Origin: Pseudomonadota bacterium
GTDB taxonomy: Bacteria > Pseudomonadota > Alphaproteobacteria > Rhizobiales > Beijerinckiaceae
DNA: 64,000 nucleotides
Direction of reading: 5' to 3'
NCBI GenBank assembly: GCA_020161975.1
Contig: JAIUNP010000001.1
Span: forward strand, 1 to 64,000
Every line of letters begins with the position of its first letter. The stretch's first letter is position 1. Made by a program: the position numbers and the translations under genes. The notes beneath the pieces were generated by a model. It saw nothing but the letters and a program-made list of their open reading frames with translations, was not told the DNA's origin and made no database searches. Shown here in pieces: positions 62,607 to 64,000 of this stretch.

Positions 62607-64000
62607 TTATCCACGTGGCATGCCCGCCGGGCCCGAAAGGCGACGCTGGGCGGCAATCCGGAACGGGGCATTCATAGCCCCGTATCCGCCGTATGCACCG
62701 CGCCGCTCGATGATTTCGAAGAAGAAACCCTCCGCGAAGGTTCTGCTGTAAATCTGGAAATATTCACCACGGTCGTCGCGGTCATAAAGGATGCTCGCGG
62801 CGCGCAGCGCATCGGAAAAGGCGGGCTCGAGGCCGAAGCGTGCTTCCAGATCATCATAGTAGTTGCGCGAAATAGGCAGCGCTTCAAAACCGAGTTCGGC
62901 CAGCCGGTTGGCGGTTGCAAAAATATCATCCGTCGCAAGGGCGATGTGCTGAATGCTGGTGCCAAACCCTTCGGCGAGAAATTTCCCGGCAAAGGTCTTT
63001 CGGCTGTCCGCGCCGTTCATCGTCAGGCGGAAGGTCGGTTCCGGCACACTTTCAATCGCCTGGCTTCGCACCAGTCCGCCGGGATCGACCACGTCGACCA
63101 TCGGCGTGCGCCGGGTCGAAAAGATTGACGTGTAGAAGAGAAGCCAGGTCAGCATCTCGTCGTAATGGGTGGTTTGCGCCAGATGGTCGATGCGCGTGAG
63201 ACCGGCCGTTGGTTGCGCCGCCTCTTCTTCGACGGGCACAAATTCCGCGTCCCAGATCGTGGAAAGTTTCGCGCTGTCATCGAGGAAATAGATCACCCCG
63301 TTGCCAACACCCTGAATGGCCGGAACGTGGACTTCGCCCGCTTTGCGCGGCTCGGAAAAGGTGGTCGCTCCAAGGGCCGCCGCTCGCTTCAGGGCGTCCA
63401 TGGCATTGTCGACTTTCATGCCAAAGGCATAGGCATTCGTGCCGTGCACGGAATAGGACGATACCGCAAAACTGTCCCCCGTCTGGTCGGTATTGATGAC
63501 GATGCGAATGTCGCCCTGTCGATATAGATCGACACTGCGCGTGCGATGTCTGGCGACCCTGTTAAAGCCAAGCGTGCCGAGCAGGCTGGCGAGATTGGCC
63601 TTTTCCGCCGGGGCGGTGGTGAATTCGACAAACTCAACGCCATGCGCGGTGATGCGGTCGGGCATATCCGGAACCGCGATGCGAATGTCAGGCTCCTGCC
63701 GCTTCACCTGATCCATGATGTAGACGAGCGAGCGGTGGCCGTCTTCGGCCAGCGCCCGGGCATGTCCGCCGCGAAACTGGTCGTTGAAAATCTCCAGCGA
63801 AAGCGGCCCCGTATAGCCGGTCGCCGCCACGGCGCGCATGAAATCCACCACCGGCAGGTCGCCTTCTCCCGGCATATTGCGGAAGTGGCGGCTCCAGTAG
63901 AGCAGGTCCATGTCGAAAAGCGGCGCGTCGGCGAGTTGCACGATGAAAATCTTGTCGCCGGGAATGGAGCGGATCGAATTCGGGTCGATCTTGCGCGAAA
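62607..64000 (-). CDS. 3-dehydroshikimate dehydratase, QuiC type (TIM barrel plus HPPD-like domain), cut by window end
   Basis: At least 464 residues are visible; the frame stays open to the right edge, so the N-terminus is outside. The visible start is the end of a TIM barrel with the metal ligands Gln (KIFIVQLADAP) and Glu (LSLEIFND). It is followed by a two-part 4-hydroxyphenylpyruvate-dioxygenase-like domain (HGVEFVEFTT, DHLAQTTHYDEML, QHIALATDDI, FFFEIIERRG). This fusion is typical of bacterial QuiC, which turns 3-dehydroshikimate into protocatechuate, the same product as PobA. It is convergent with Gfo/Idh, four bases apart. Confidence 0.85.
   Translation of the reverse strand, partial: SRKIDPNSIRSIPGDKIFIVQLADAPLFDMDLLYWSRHFRNMPGEGDLPVVDFMRAVAATGYTGPLSLEIFNDQFRGGHARALAEDGHRSLVYIMDQVKRQEPDIRIAVPDMPDRITAHGVEFVEFTTAPAEKANLASLLGTLGFNRVARHRTRSVDLYRQGDIRIVINTDQTGDSFAVSSYSVHGTNAYAFGMKVDNAMDALKRAAALGATTFSEPRKAGEVHVPAIQGVGNGVIYFLDDSAKLSTIWDAEFVPVEEEAAQPTAGLTRIDHLAQTTHYDEMLTWLLFYTSIFSTRRTPMVDVVDPGGLVRSQAIESVPEPTFRLTMNGADSRKTFAGKFLAEGFGTSIQHIALATDDIFATANRLAELGFEALPISRNYYDDLEARFGLEPAFSDALRAASILYDRDDRGEYFQIYSRTFAEGFFFEIIERRGAYGGYGAMNAPFRIAAQRRLSGPAGMPRG

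Noticed and set aside
1-64000. CRISPR arrays, tRNA genes, insertion sequences, phage genes
   Set aside because: No regularly spaced repeats, cloverleaf sequences, transposase motifs or phage proteins were recognised on reading through.

Overview
The window is high-GC, densely coded bacterial DNA. Gene content and order suggest a Rhizobiaceae member (Agrobacterium/Rhizobium lineage). Supporting signs are an rrn-type promoter at the left edge, followed by purC, efp with epmA/epmB, a carrier-protein/amino-acid:carrier-protein-ligase cluster of the kind described in Agrobacterium and Bradyrhizobium, an AraC-type pobA regulator, and intergenic palindromes typical of Rhizobiales. No transposase, phage gene, CRISPR array or tRNA was seen.

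Layout. (1) 1-6.9 kb, housekeeping: a probable rRNA-operon promoter reading out of the left edge, a small membrane protein, purC, a TetR regulator with an orphan outer-membrane efflux lipoprotein, and efp facing its lysylation enzymes epmA-epmB. (2) 7.1-23.4 kb, an exopolysaccharide locus. A carrier protein, an acyl-CoA-dehydrogenase-like flavoprotein, a synthetase-like amino acid:carrier-protein ligase, a DUF1839 protein and a GH2 hydrolase form one run. Facing it are a tandem alpha/beta hydrolase, a flippase and two glycosyltransferases, then a polysaccharide co-polymerase with a dead kinase domain, a Wzy-like polymerase and a secreted GH5 glycanase. The inferred job is to build a polysaccharide and possibly decorate it with an amino-acid-derived group. 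(3) 23.7-40.6 kb, methylated-amine use: mgsABC, gmaS, purU, folD, dmmDABC and tmm. A four-gene folate-biosynthesis operon (folC-pabB-pabA-folBK) sits inside it. Tmm makes TMAO from trimethylamine, Dmm demethylates dimethylamine, and GmaS/Mgs assimilate methylamine through gamma-glutamylmethylamide and N-methylglutamate. FolD/PurU handle the one-carbon units on tetrahydrofolate. TMAO demethylase and N-methylglutamate dehydrogenase are not in the window.

(4) 42.3 kb to the right edge, a catabolic island that appears to send hydroaromatic (cyclohexane-ring) acids to protocatechuate. It has an AroE-like dehydrogenase, a TIM-barrel dehydratase/isomerase, three flavoprotein desaturases related to 3-ketosteroid delta1-dehydrogenase, two NIPSNAP proteins, PobA, two SDRs and a LivKHMGF-type ABC importer. 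It also has an extended SDR, a Gfo/Idh oxidoreductase and a QuiC-type 3-dehydroshikimate dehydratase cut by the window end. An IclR regulator and a PobR-like AraC regulator lie inside it. A recurring 15-bp palindrome (consensus near TGGAATGTCATTCCA) occurs before four transcription units, including iclR itself, and probably defines the IclR regulon.

The strongest candidates for something not yet described are region 4, as a ring-aromatising pathway ending at PobA under IclR control, and the link between the amino acid:carrier-protein ligase set and the polysaccharide machinery in region 2. Functions are inferred from reading motifs by eye; no database search was run.
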